Assembly (NCBI RefSeq): GCF_005049285.1
Contig: NZ_SOSC01000003.1
Span: forward strand, 310,001-374,000
Reading direction: 5' to 3'
Source: Halorientalis salina
GTDB lineage: Archaea; Halobacteriota; Halobacteria; Halobacteriales; Haloarculaceae
Length of the DNA stretch: 64,000 nt
The translations under genes were made by a program, and so were the position numbers. The notes beneath the pieces are model-generated. The model made no database searches. It was not told the origin of the DNA and saw nothing but the letters and a program-made list of their open reading frames with translations. Shown here one piece after another: positions 33,632 through 42,029 of this stretch. Positions within the stretch are counted from its first letter, which is position 1. Every line of letters begins with the position of its first letter.

Positions 33632-34084
33632 ATGTTCGACACGGTGGTCATCGCGACGGACGGCTCCGAGAGCGCCGAGCGGGCCATCACCGTCGCGCTC
33701 GACCTCGCCGAGCGGTTCGACGCGGCGGTCCACGCACTGTACGTCGTCGACACCGGCGACATCGACGGATCGCCCGAATCCCTCCGCGACGAGATGGAGA
33801 CCGCACTGACGGAGGCGGGCGAGGACGCGCTGGCCGGGATCACCGAGCGAAGCGACCGCGAGGTCGTCACCGCCGTTCGCGAGGGCCAGCCGGCCAGCGA
33901 AATCACCCAGTACGTCGACGAGGTCGACGCCGACGTGATCGCCACGGGCACCCGTGGCCGCCACGGGGAACACTCCTTCCTGCTCGGCAGCGTCGCCGAG
34001 GGAATCGTCCGTCGCTGCCCGGTTCCGGTCCTGACCGTCCGTCAACTCGACGACAGCGAGGAGTCGAAACCCGACGCAGTGTAG
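33632..34084 (+). CDS. Universal stress protein with ATP-binding loop
   Basis: A 150-residue UspA protein. MFDTVVIATDGSESAERAITVALDLAERFDAAVHALYVVDTGDIDG opens the fold; ATGTRGRHGEHSFLLGSVAEGIVRRCPVPVLTVR contains the full Gx2Gx9GS ATP loop, unlike the two other UspA-like proteins in this window. It is likely an ATP-binding stress or signalling protein. The leader between the shared promoter and the ATG is short. The DHH gene starts 54 bases after its stop. Confidence 0.92.
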   Translation: MFDTVVIATDGSESAERAITVALDLAERFDAAVHALYVVDTGDIDGSPESLRDEMETALTEAGEDALAGITERSDREVVTAVREGQPASEITQYVDEVDADVIATGTRGRHGEHSFLLGSVAEGIVRRCPVPVLTVRQLDDSEESKPDAV

Positions 34085-34138
34085 TCGCGAGTCGCCCACA
34101 ACCGAGCCCTTCATTGAGCCCCGCCCGCTGGGAGCCGT

Positions 34139-35248
34139 ATGGACGACTGGCTCATCGACGACGAGCGACTCTCACTCGCCCGGAAATCGGTACTCCCCGG
34201 GGAGGGGTTTTTCCACCCCGACTCATTCGAGGAAGTACAGGAAGAGCGCGAAACCAAAGAGGCAGTGACGGACACGCCGGCGGTCGTCATCGCCGACCCC
34301 GACGCCGACGGACTGGCCTGCGTGGCGCTCGTCCGGGCCGTCGTCGCCGACGCCGCACTGGTGCCGGCCGGTCCCCACGACATGGGCGATGCGATCGAGC
34401 GCGTCTCCGAGTACGTCGACCCCGACGTACCAGTGTTCGTCTGTGACCTCTGTCCCGACTCCGAGGACGACGTCGAGTTCCTCGACACGCTCGCCGAGCG
34501 CGCGGGCGATATCTACTGGTACGATCATCACCAGTGGGACGAGGAGCTGGGGGCGCTCGTCGACGAGTCCGTCACCGACCGCGTCGTCGGCGAGTCCGAC
34601 GAGGAGTGTACGGCCGACGTGGTCGCCCGCTCGCTCGACGGCGAGGTCCCGGCCCACCTCGAAGAACTCGCGGTCGTCACTCGCGACCACGACCTCTGGC
34701 TCCGCGAGGACCCCCGCAGCGACGACCTGGCCGATTTCTCCTACTGGGCCGAACCCGAGGAGTACATCGACGTCGTCGTCGAACACGGCCCAGACCTCCC
34801 CGCGGACGTCGAGGAGTTCCTGGCAGAGATGCGCGTCGAGAAGGAGGCGCTCATCGAGAAGGCCATCGACCGCGCGGAGATCCGCGAGATCGGCGACTGG
34901 TCTGTGGGTGTCACCTACGGCCGCTGTTCGCAAAACGAGGTGGCCGAGGCCCTCCGCGAGGAGGGGACCGACGCCGCCGTCATCGTCAAACCCGCCGGCA
35001 GCGCCTCGATCCGGGGGACCGACGAGTTCGAGCGCGCCCACGAGGTCGCCGGAAAAGTCAACGGCGGCGGCCACCCGAAGGCCGCAGGCTGTAAGCCCGA
35101 CATCTACGACGACATGCTCGACTACGCCCACCACTGGACGACTCGGGGTGCGGTGGCCAAACAAGTGATCATCGAGGCCTTCCACGACGTGAAACGAGAA
35201 GCCAGAGCCGAAGCCGAGGACGAGGAAGGACTGGAGACGGAGCAGTAG
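34139..35248 (+). CDS. DHH/DHHA1 phosphoesterase, archaeal RecJ-like
   Basis: A 369-residue protein. The DHH domain has VVIADPDADGLACVAL (motif I), VFVCDLCPDSEDD (II), YDHHQWD (III, DHH) and VTRDHDLW (IV); the DHHA1 part ends with GSASIRGTDEFERAHEVAGKVNGGGHPKAAG. Archaeal proteins of this layout are single-strand exonucleases or oligonucleotidases related to RecJ/GAN, possibly linked to the CMG helicase. The size is smaller than bacterial RecJ (about 570). The C-terminal tail is a Glu-rich helix. I cannot tell nuclease from nanoRNase function. Confidence 0.88.
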   Translation: MDDWLIDDERLSLARKSVLPGEGFFHPDSFEEVQEERETKEAVTDTPAVVIADPDADGLACVALVRAVVADAALVPAGPHDMGDAIERVSEYVDPDVPVFVCDLCPDSEDDVEFLDTLAERAGDIYWYDHHQWDEELGALVDESVTDRVVGESDEECTADVVARSLDGEVPAHLEELAVVTRDHDLWLREDPRSDDLADFSYWAEPEEYIDVVVEHGPDLPADVEEFLAEMRVEKEALIEKAIDRAEIREIGDWSVGVTYGRCSQNEVAEALREEGTDAAVIVKPAGSASIRGTDEFERAHEVAGKVNGGGHPKAAGCKPDIYDDMLDYAHHWTTRGAVAKQVIIEAFHDVKREARAEAEDEEGLETEQ

Positions 35249-35381
35249 GACGGCGGAACAGACAGGTTCGGTTCCCAATACTTGCGGGGACATACCCGCT
35301 TTCGTTCGGGTAAGATTCGATTACTGTACTGCGATTTTGGTGTCGAAACCGCTTTTACCATCCAGTCGACACAGTCGGCAG

Positions 35382-35597
35382 ATGAGTGGTGCATCATTCA
35401 CTCGAACGGTCGCGAACAATCCGCGTGCGTTCCTCGCGCTCGTGGGGGTCGTCGGAGTCGGTGGGCTGATCATGCAGGTACTGGCGGAGTACGTCCCGGA
35501 CAGCGGGGCGGCCCAGGCCGGCGTGTTCGTCGCGATGGCACTGGTCGCCGCAGTCTACGTCGGGTCGACACACGACGACGCGACGGGAGAGAACTAG
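35382..35597 (+). CDS. Small two-helix membrane protein
   Basis: A 71-residue protein: MSGASFTRTVANNPRAFLALVGVVGVGGLIMQVLAEYVPDSGAAQAGVFVAMALVAAVYVGSTHDDATGEN. Two hydrophobic helices at about 15-35 and 44-62. ATG 35382 lies 25-30 bases behind an AT-rich box (GCTTTTACC), so the message is probably leaderless. The stop is one base from that of the convergent DUF5807-like gene. Function unknown. Confidence 0.65.
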   Translation: MSGASFTRTVANNPRAFLALVGVVGVGGLIMQVLAEYVPDSGAAQAGVFVAMALVAAVYVGSTHDDATGEN

Positions 35598-35598
35598 G

Positions 35599-36090
35599 TC
35601 AGGCGCGTTCGCCGGCGATCCACTTCTGGGAGTAAGCGGTGCCACAGTCACAGAGCGCGTAGGCGTGGATGACGTCGCCGTCGGCGTAGCGGCCGCCGAC
35701 CTCCTCGTTTTCCTCCTCGGCGAAGCCGAAGACGAACCGTGGCCAGTGGTCGCCGTCTTCGTCAGCGTCTCGCGGTTCGGTTCCCTCACCGCTCGACCGA
35801 TTCGCGGAACTCCGTTCCGCGCTGTCCGGACACTCACCGTCCGTGCAGTCGCGGGCGATCTCGGACTCGTTGTGCATCGCCGACCCGGCCAGTTGCATGG
35901 GGTCGACGCCGGTGGCTCGCTGGAACGCCGTCCGCCCCTCCTCGCCGGGGAGGACGATGACGACGCCGTTCTCGACGGCCTCGCCGACCTCGGCCAGGCG
36001 GTCGAGGCCGTCGACGGCCTCCTCGTTGAAGAAGAGCAACACGTCGTCGGGGCGTTCGCCGGCGAGGAACTGCTCGCGTTTCTCGTTCAT
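35599..36090 (-). CDS. Haloarchaeal conserved protein (DUF5807-like)
   Basis: A 163-residue soluble acidic protein. MNEKREQFLAGERPDDVLLFFNEEAVDGLDRLAEVGEAVENGVVIVLPGEEGRTAFQRATGVDPMQLAGSAM reads as an alpha/beta domain of a kind I recall from haloarchaea under a DUF5807 label; the middle has CTDGECPDSAERSS and the C-terminus CDCGTAYSQKW, giving four Cys that could bind zinc. ATG 36090 is selected since the 47 upstream codons do not resemble coding sequence. No neighbour suggests a role; it lies 262 bases from the end of arlJ. Confidence 0.68.
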   Translation of the reverse strand: MNEKREQFLAGERPDDVLLFFNEEAVDGLDRLAEVGEAVENGVVIVLPGEEGRTAFQRATGVDPMQLAGSAMHNESEIARDCTDGECPDSAERSSANRSSGEGTEPRDADEDGDHWPRFVFGFAEEENEEVGGRYADGDVIHAYALCDCGTAYSQKWIAGERA

Positions 36091-36351
36091 GCCCGCATTC
36101 GCCGTTGCGGGCACAAAAGGGACGCGACACGGGGTGAGCGAGGCACGACCATCGGGAGTGCCTCGGAACGGCGAGCGGTACAAACGCGAGCCATGGGTTT
36201 GGGGTACAGTCACGGTGGTTTGGTCCAGCATCCGCGCGCCGTCGGCGCGCGGTTCACTGCTCCGAGCGCCGCTGGCGCGAGGAGCAGCAGTTTTTAGTCC
36301 AGGTTTTTACAAGCGGGGTCGCATCGCGACCCCGCGAAGTAAAAAAGTGGT

Positions 36352-38109
36352 TTAGATAGAGAGGAACGAGCTGACCATGTTCTTCGTGACGATGGAGATG
36401 ATCGAGCCGAGCCACGTGATGAGCACGAAGTGCATGTAGGAGTTCATCTTGTGGCCCCCATCGGTCTCGCGGATCATCAGCGAGGAGAGGAGGGCGTTGA
36501 ACACGATGACGATGATGAGCAGGAACTCGATGAGCGGGATGTTGTAGACCTGGGTGTTGATGAGCGAGCCGACGTCGAACTGGCCCGTGGAGTTGATGTC
36601 GAGGGTCATGTTGGCCAGGATGTTGACGACCTGCAGGCCGATGAAGAAGGCGAAGGTCGAGGCGGCCGAGATCCCGTACAGCAGACCGATGAGGGTCGTC
36701 GTCGCCTGGGAGCGCTTCTGTCGCAACTGCATGACGACGTTCATGTTCGTAGCGATGATCTCCCCAAGTTGCTTGGGGCTCCCACCCATCTCGCGGCCGA
36801 TGAGGTACATCTCGGAGAACTTCTGGATGAGGTAGGACCGGCAGTCGGCGGTGAAGTACCGCCAGGCGGAGGTCGGTTCGATGCGCATGTTCAGCCGCTT
36901 GTAGAGGTCGTCGATGTCGCCGGTCAGTTCCCCGAAGTCCTTCTTCCGGAGGCTCTGGAGCACCATCGAGGAGGTCGCCTGCTTGGCCCCCTCCGCGGCA
37001 CCGAGCGCGCGGATGAAACTGGGGAACTCCTCGTCTTTGGCCTTGATCCGGTTCTCGGCGCGGCGCATATAGATGCCGGGGATGATGAGCGGCGTGATCG
37101 GGATCGCGACGTACAGCGGGAGCGGGACCGGCGAGAGCGGGAGGAGCATCTCGAGGGAGATCGGACTGACACCGAAGAAGCCGCCGATGGAGATGACCGA
37201 GAGGAACATCGTCAGTGCGACCCCGGTCGCGAAGGTGGCGATCATCCACTTGTCGAGGTCGGTCGTGATGCCCTCCGGGTTGTACCACAGGGGGTCGTAC
37301 GGGGCCATCGCACGGATGGCGATGTAAAACCCAGTCTGGACGAAGACGAACATCGCGATGACGGCCGCGACGGTCATGGTCGGGTCAGTCCCAGTGAGGA
37401 CGGGGAGCACGACCGCGAACACGAGCGCGAACGTCATCGAGAGGATCATCGACATGTAGAGGTCTTTCATCACGTCGATGTTGTCGAGCGCGCCGGAGTA
37501 GACCGTCTCGTAGTTCTGCATCACCTGTTCCTGCTCGGAGATCAGGAACTCCTTGAGCGACTGGCCGGCACCGAGGGTGTAGGCCAGGCGGTCGAACACG
37601 TCCGATAAGGCCTCGCTCGGGACCTGTTTCGCCCGACGGCGGAGCGCGTCGTCTAAGCTCTGGTTCCAGGTGTCGACCAGTTGGACGATGCGGCGCATCT
37701 CGATGGTGAGCGCTCCGTACTCGTCTTCCTTCGAGAGCGCGCGGAACACCTCCATGCGGTCGATTCGAGTAGTCGACAGCACGGTCATGTGCGTGATCAG
37801 CAGGTGGAGTCGGTTGTTCAGCGCCTTCCGTTCCTGGGAGAGCAGCACTTTCGGGTAGAAGATCGCAGTCCCGAGCGCCAGCAGTCCGAGCAGCGGTATC
37901 GGGGCCCGAATCATGAAGGCCAGATCGTCGAGGAGGAGGGCGACAACGACGGTGAGCACGAGAAAGCCGATCGACGGCAGCAGGATCATGAGAACGTACC
38001 GCCGCATCGGCATGTTCATCCGCTGGTAGGAATCGAGAAGGTCGCTGAAGAGGTCTCCAACGGACTCCCTGATTTGCTCGGACGTGGCGTCGGATTCCTG
38101 GGAAGCCAT
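36352..38109 (-). CDS. arlJ: Archaellum membrane platform protein ArlJ (FlaJ)
   Basis: A 585-residue integral membrane protein, the platform on which archaellins are assembled, in the TadC/PilC group. Hydrophobic clusters occur at about residues 40-95 (three helices), 240-335 and 490-585, with two large cytoplasmic helical domains between (LSTTRIDRMEVFRALSKEDEYGALTIEMRRIVQ; SFIRALGAAEGAKQATSSMVLQSLRKKDFGELTGDI). These loops bind ArlI. It is the last gene of the motor operon, 5 bases after arlI. Length agrees with haloarchaeal ArlJ (about 575-585). Confidence 0.95.
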   Translation of the reverse strand: MASQESDATSEQIRESVGDLFSDLLDSYQRMNMPMRRYVLMILLPSIGFLVLTVVVALLLDDLAFMIRAPIPLLGLLALGTAIFYPKVLLSQERKALNNRLHLLITHMTVLSTTRIDRMEVFRALSKEDEYGALTIEMRRIVQLVDTWNQSLDDALRRRAKQVPSEALSDVFDRLAYTLGAGQSLKEFLISEQEQVMQNYETVYSGALDNIDVMKDLYMSMILSMTFALVFAVVLPVLTGTDPTMTVAAVIAMFVFVQTGFYIAIRAMAPYDPLWYNPEGITTDLDKWMIATFATGVALTMFLSVISIGGFFGVSPISLEMLLPLSPVPLPLYVAIPITPLIIPGIYMRRAENRIKAKDEEFPSFIRALGAAEGAKQATSSMVLQSLRKKDFGELTGDIDDLYKRLNMRIEPTSAWRYFTADCRSYLIQKFSEMYLIGREMGGSPKQLGEIIATNMNVVMQLRQKRSQATTTLIGLLYGISAASTFAFFIGLQVVNILANMTLDINSTGQFDVGSLINTQVYNIPLIEFLLIIVIVFNALLSSLMIRETDGGHKMNSYMHFVLITWLGSIISIVTKNMVSSFLSI

Positions 38110-38114
38110 CGGAG

Positions 38115-39785
38115 TCAGATATCGCGGTGGATGTCGAACGGAAGTCCTTCGATACCGTCGCGCTGGAAGTTCGCGATCAGATCGTCGACCTCGTGGTAGC
38201 CGAGGATGTCTTCCTGGATCGCGCGTTCGATGATCTTCGCACGGAAATCGAGGTCGTCGTAGATGTCGCGGGTGTCCTCGTACCCCAGCAGCGTCGCGAT
38301 CTGCTCTTCTAAGACGAAGGAGTTGTTCATGCCCTGGAAGACGATCTCGTCCTCGACGGGGTCCCAGTAGAAGGCCTGTCGGGTGACGACCCCGTCCATC
38401 TCCTTGGAGTAGCCTTCGATCTCCTGGACGGAGGTCACCCGACGCAGGACCTGGTCGCCCTGCTTGACCCGGTTCTGGAACAGCGCCACGTCGGCGTTGT
38501 CCATGAACGTCTCCGGAACGTTGATCGGGTCACCAGTAAAGCGCTGGATCATCGAGACGATGTCCGAAGCGTGGAAGGTTAGCATGACCGGGTGACCGGT
38601 CTGTGCGGCCTGGAACGCCATCCGACCCTCTTCACCACGAACCTCGCCCACGATGATGTAGTCGGGGCGGGAACGCAGTGCGGCCGCGACCAGGTCGAAC
38701 ATGTCGACGCTGGTCCCCTCGTCCTCGCCTTCGCGCGTCAGGAGTTGCTGCCAGGTGTCGTGTGGCGGGAGCACCTCGGCGGTGTCCTCGGCAGTGTAGA
38801 TCTTCTCGTCCCGGGGGATGAACGCCATGATGGAGTTCAGGGTCGTGGTCTTCCCCGACGCCGTCTCGCCGACGACGAACACCGTCTGCTCGTTCTCCAG
38901 ACAGAGCCAGAGATACGCGGACAGCCGCGGGGACAGCGTCCCCCACTTGGTAATCTGGAAGATGGAAAGCGGGACGCCTTCCTTCTGACGGATGGTGAGA
39001 CTGGGGCCCTTGACCGAGACGTCGTCGGAGTAGATGAGCGAGAGACGCGACCCGTCGGGCAGCGTCGAGTCGACGATGGGGTCCGAGTCGGAGACGGGGT
39101 CGCCGATGCGTTCGCCCATGTTCCGGAGCCACTGGTCGAACTCCTCGGGGGTCCCGAAGTCGACGGTCGTGTTGAGCATCCCGTAGACCCCGTGGTCGAC
39201 GTAACACTCGTGGGGGCCGATGACGTGAATGTCCTCGTTGGCCGGGTCGCGCATGATCGGCTCCAGTGGACCGAGCCCGACGATGTCGCGGTTGAGGACG
39301 TACCGGATGTCCTCGTAGGTCTCCTGGGAGACCTCTACTTTCCCCATGTCGAGCACCGAGGGGATGCGGTCGAAGACGCTCCCCCCCTCGCTGTCTTTGA
39401 TGCGGGTCGTCTCCTGGAGCAGTTCCTCGATCCGGTCGTCGTACTCGGCCTCGTTCTGCGGGGCGGGCTTGGTGACCGACTTCTGGAGGAGTTTGTCCCG
39501 GACCTTCTCGTAGACGACCTGTTCGGTCTCGTCGAGTTCCGGCTCGACGGTGTAGTACTTGGTGTCCTGCCCGACGTCGCCGTAGATGTGACAGAAGATG
39601 GGGCCGCCGACCGGATAGAGGACGTTCGGCCGATCGGTTTCGTACTCGTCGTCGGCCTCCTCGATGAACATCGGGAACTCGCCAGTGATCTGTTTGATCT
39701 TCCGCAGGTGCTCCTGCAGGTGTGGACGCCTCGCTGCGTACTGCCTGAGTTCGTCCGACGGTTTGGCGGTTCCTTGTTCGGTCAT
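38115..39785 (-). CDS. arlI: Archaellum motor ATPase ArlI (FlaI)
   Basis: A 556-residue hexameric type II/IV secretion-type ATPase that powers both assembly and rotation of the archaellum. The N-terminal domain (to about 225) includes FPMFIEEADDEYETDRPNVLYPVGGP; the ATPase domain has Walker A GETASGKT at residues 306-313, an Asp-box like VGEVRGEEGRMAFQAAQTGH and a His box. It is 12 bases after arlH and 5 before arlJ. Chaperone-like ArlH is coded directly upstream. Every catalytic motif is intact. Confidence 0.96.
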   Translation of the reverse strand: MTEQGTAKPSDELRQYAARRPHLQEHLRKIKQITGEFPMFIEEADDEYETDRPNVLYPVGGPIFCHIYGDVGQDTKYYTVEPELDETEQVVYEKVRDKLLQKSVTKPAPQNEAEYDDRIEELLQETTRIKDSEGGSVFDRIPSVLDMGKVEVSQETYEDIRYVLNRDIVGLGPLEPIMRDPANEDIHVIGPHECYVDHGVYGMLNTTVDFGTPEEFDQWLRNMGERIGDPVSDSDPIVDSTLPDGSRLSLIYSDDVSVKGPSLTIRQKEGVPLSIFQITKWGTLSPRLSAYLWLCLENEQTVFVVGETASGKTTTLNSIMAFIPRDEKIYTAEDTAEVLPPHDTWQQLLTREGEDEGTSVDMFDLVAAALRSRPDYIIVGEVRGEEGRMAFQAAQTGHPVMLTFHASDIVSMIQRFTGDPINVPETFMDNADVALFQNRVKQGDQVLRRVTSVQEIEGYSKEMDGVVTRQAFYWDPVEDEIVFQGMNNSFVLEEQIATLLGYEDTRDIYDDLDFRAKIIERAIQEDILGYHEVDDLIANFQRDGIEGLPFDIHRDI

Positions 39786-39797
39786 ACTGGGCTCCTG

Positions 39798-40559
39798 TCA
39801 GGCGACGCTACGGCTCTCGATGACGATCCCGGTGTCCGACCGGACGGAGTACCCGACGGTGTCACCGACCTGTTCGCCCATCCCCGCGAACCGTTTCACG
39901 GAGATCTGGCGGCGAACGTCGTTCCCGACCTCGACCATCTCCAGTTCGAGGAACACGTCGGCGATCGACCGGAACGGGCCGATGGCCGACTCGTCCAGCG
40001 TCGACGGGTCGACGGTGAGAACGATGACTTTCCCCTGGGAGATCAGATCGCGGAAGAAGCCGATGATCTCCAGGGCGGCCTGCCGTTCCTCGTTCTGTCG
40101 GACCAGCGCCTCGAACTTCGGGTCGTTCCGGAGGATGGAGTCGAACGTGTCGACGATGATGACGTCGGTCGACCACATGACTTCGGCCTCCATCAGCCGC
40201 TTGAGCAGGTCCTTCCGGTCGCTGTCGTCCTCGCCGCCGGTGAGCGTGTTCGTGTCGCCGATGTCGGCGTGCAGGAACAGGCACCGCTCCTGGAGGATGT
40301 GGTCGACCATGTCGTAGGACAGCGAGTTCATCTGATCTAAGAACCCGCCGATCTCCAGTTCGGTCGACAGCATCGTCACGGAGTACCCCTCCTCACAGAG
40401 GCCGTAGGTGAACCGCTGGCTCATCGCGCTCTTCCCGGCCCCGTAGTCGCCCTCGATGAGGACGATGCTGCCCGGTGGAATCCCGCCACCGAGTTCCTTG
40501 TTGAGCCGGTCGTGATCTTCCATGCCTAGCGAATACAGGTTCTGTGTGCCGACACTCAT
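39798..40559 (-). CDS. arlH: Archaellum ATP-binding protein ArlH (FlaH)
   Basis: A 253-residue KaiC/RecA-fold protein that binds ATP and forms a ring around Arl[54 protein letters not shown] contains Walker [20 protein letters not shown] is Walker B. It lacks the catalytic Glu usual in hydrolysing KaiC proteins, as expected for ArlH. Its ATG overlaps the stop of arlG by 4 bases (ATGA), so translation is coupled. Length fits the family. Confidence 0.95.
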   Translation of the reverse strand: MSVGTQNLYSLGMEDHDRLNKELGGGIPPGSIVLIEGDYGAGKSAMSQRFTYGLCEEGYSVTMLSTELEIGGFLDQMNSLSYDMVDHILQERCLFLHADIGDTNTLTGGEDDSDRKDLLKRLMEAEVMWSTDVIIVDTFDSILRNDPKFEALVRQNEERQAALEIIGFFRDLISQGKVIVLTVDPSTLDESAIGPFRSIADVFLELEMVEVGNDVRRQISVKRFAGMGEQVGDTVGYSVRSDTGIVIESRSVA

Positions 40560-41014
40560 ATGTGGAATTCGAACACCTCTTCGTCCTGATTGATGATTAC
40601 CTTCACGCGGTGGTCACCGCCGCCGAGGTCCTGGTTCGAGATGTTTATCCTCGCGACCTCACCAGGGCCCCACGTGGACGAATCGCTGACCAGACTCACG
40701 TCCATGTTTTCTACCGATTGATACCTCCCATTGACAAACAGGTCTATCTGAGTAGGCTCCGCCGCCAACGTCTCCGAACCGGTGTTCTTGACGTGGATCG
40801 TGATGCGGTTGTCGTTCTCGTCGTAGACGTTCGTCGACCCGCTGTCGCTGATGATCTCGATGTCCGTGCGGACGTTCTCGCTCACCGAGACGCCTCTGTC
40901 GTCGATGGCCTCGCTCACCTGCGAGATGCTGTCGGTGAACACGCCGACGACGCTCGCCGCGACGACGATCGAGGCGATAAACAGGATCATGTGTGAGACG
41001 GAGACACTCGCCAT
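40556..41014 (-). CDS. arlG: Archaellum stator-type protein ArlG (FlaG)
   Basis: A 152-residue exported protein. An N-terminal helix ([33 protein letters not shown]) resembles the archaellin signal region but lacks a peptidase site; the rest is a beta-sandwich domain [35 protein letters not shown] and [36 protein letters not shown]. ArlF and ArlG form the complex that binds the S-layer and acts as stator. ATG 41014 is used; the 24 upstream codons overlap the arlF stop region. Confidence 0.92.
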   Translation of the reverse strand: MASVSVSHMILFIASIVVAASVVGVFTDSISQVSEAIDDRGVSVSENVRTDIEIISDSGSTNVYDENDNRITIHVKNTGSETLAAEPTQIDLFVNGRYQSVENMDVSLVSDSSTWGPGEVARINISNQDLGGGDHRVKVIINQDEEVFEFHI

Positions 41015-41069
41015 TACAGGTGCACCTCCGGCGGCCGGGGCGAGCGGTGTCGAACGGTGAGCGAGTCGC

Positions 41070-41534
41070 CTAGCACGAGACATCACCTGTGGGGAACGCA
41101 GTCGCCGCGACGCCCGAGCCGGTTACGACTTTGACCCGGGTGGGGACGGTGTCGATACCGTCCGTCAGCTGGACGGACAGCGGTTGTCCCGGCAGCCAGA
41201 TATCAGTATCGCCGTCATCGTCGACCGTCGCAGCGTCCGCCCAGCCGGTCTGGTAGACGCCGTCGACCAGGATGTCGGTCTCTGCGAACGACAGCGTCGT
41301 CGATCCGTTGTTGGTGACGGTGACATTGACACCACAGCCGTCATCGGAACCCAGTAGCTCGGTAGATGTAACGTTGATGGCTGTTTCTTGGGTCGAATAC
41401 AGCCGCTCGTCCTCCTCGCCGGTGGCCGTCTGGACCTGTTCGACGGTGTTCGAGGTCGCGGTGTAGACGCCACCGAATGCCACGAGCGTCCCGAAGACGA
41501 CGATGGCCATCGACGTGCTAACGCTAAATCCCAT
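41070..41534 (-). CDS. ArlF-type archaellum stator protein, second copy
   Basis: A 154-residue protein with N-terminal helix MGFSVSTSMAIVVFGTLVAFGGVYTATSNTVEQVQTA and beta-rich body AINVTSTELL, CGVNVTVTNNGSTTLSFAETDILVDGVYQTGW, WLPGQPLSVQL. It is clearly homologous to the next upstream gene (41580) with the shared frame MGFS.S.S.AIV..G....FG..Y.ATSN..E. Both are ArlF (FlaF) related. It has two Cys (residues in DDGCGV and the last residue C), not shared. It lies between arlF and arlG. Confidence 0.85.
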   Translation of the reverse strand: MGFSVSTSMAIVVFGTLVAFGGVYTATSNTVEQVQTATGEEDERLYSTQETAINVTSTELLGSDDGCGVNVTVTNNGSTTLSFAETDILVDGVYQTGWADAATVDDDGDTDIWLPGQPLSVQLTDGIDTVPTRVKVVTGSGVAATAFPTGDVSC

Positions 41535-41579
41535 CGCGAGCACCTCCGGAACGGCGCGGGCACTGGGTCGGTCGCACGA

Positions 41580-42029
41580 TCAGAACACCACCAGTGAGTC
41601 ACCGCTTACGATCGCGGTATCGCCGATACCGTGCTCCGCGACGATCTTGGCGCGACTCGGGTTCTCGACCCGGACCGTGACGTTGAGTTGCTCGCCCGGT
41701 GCCCACAGCGTCGTGTCGCGGTCGCCGTTTACCGCCGTCTCCGCGTCGGCGAAGTACTCGTTGTCGACGAACAGATCCGTCTCGTCGACGGCGAGCGCCC
41801 TGGCACCGGTGTTGTTGACCAGGATCGTGAGTCGGTCGGTCGAGTCGATTCGCTCGTAGGCCACGATCTCGACGGCGACGTTTTTTTCGTCGACGATCAC
41901 GTCGGTCTGGTCGGTCTGGGCATCGGTGACACGCTCGAAGCTATTCGACGTTGCGCCGTAAAAAATGCCGAAACTGATGAACATCCCGGCGAAGACGATG
42001 GCCGCCGATCCGCTAATGCTGAAGCCCAT
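41580..42029 (-). CDS. arlF: Archaellum stator protein ArlF (FlaF)
   Basis: A 149-residue exported protein. MGFSISGSAAIVFAGMFISFGIFYGATSNSFERVTDAQTDQ is the membrane helix, followed by a beta-sandwich EIVAYERIDSTDRLTILVNNTGARALAVDETDLFVDNEYFADAET and VRVENPSRAKIVAEHG. The gene starts inside the 3' end of arlCE (17-base overlap), an arrangement for coupled translation. ArlF binds the S-layer protein. A paralogue follows directly. Confidence 0.9.
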   Translation of the reverse strand: MGFSISGSAAIVFAGMFISFGIFYGATSNSFERVTDAQTDQTDVIVDEKNVAVEIVAYERIDSTDRLTILVNNTGARALAVDETDLFVDNEYFADAETAVNGDRDTTLWAPGEQLNVTVRVENPSRAKIVAEHGIGDTAIVSGDSLVVF

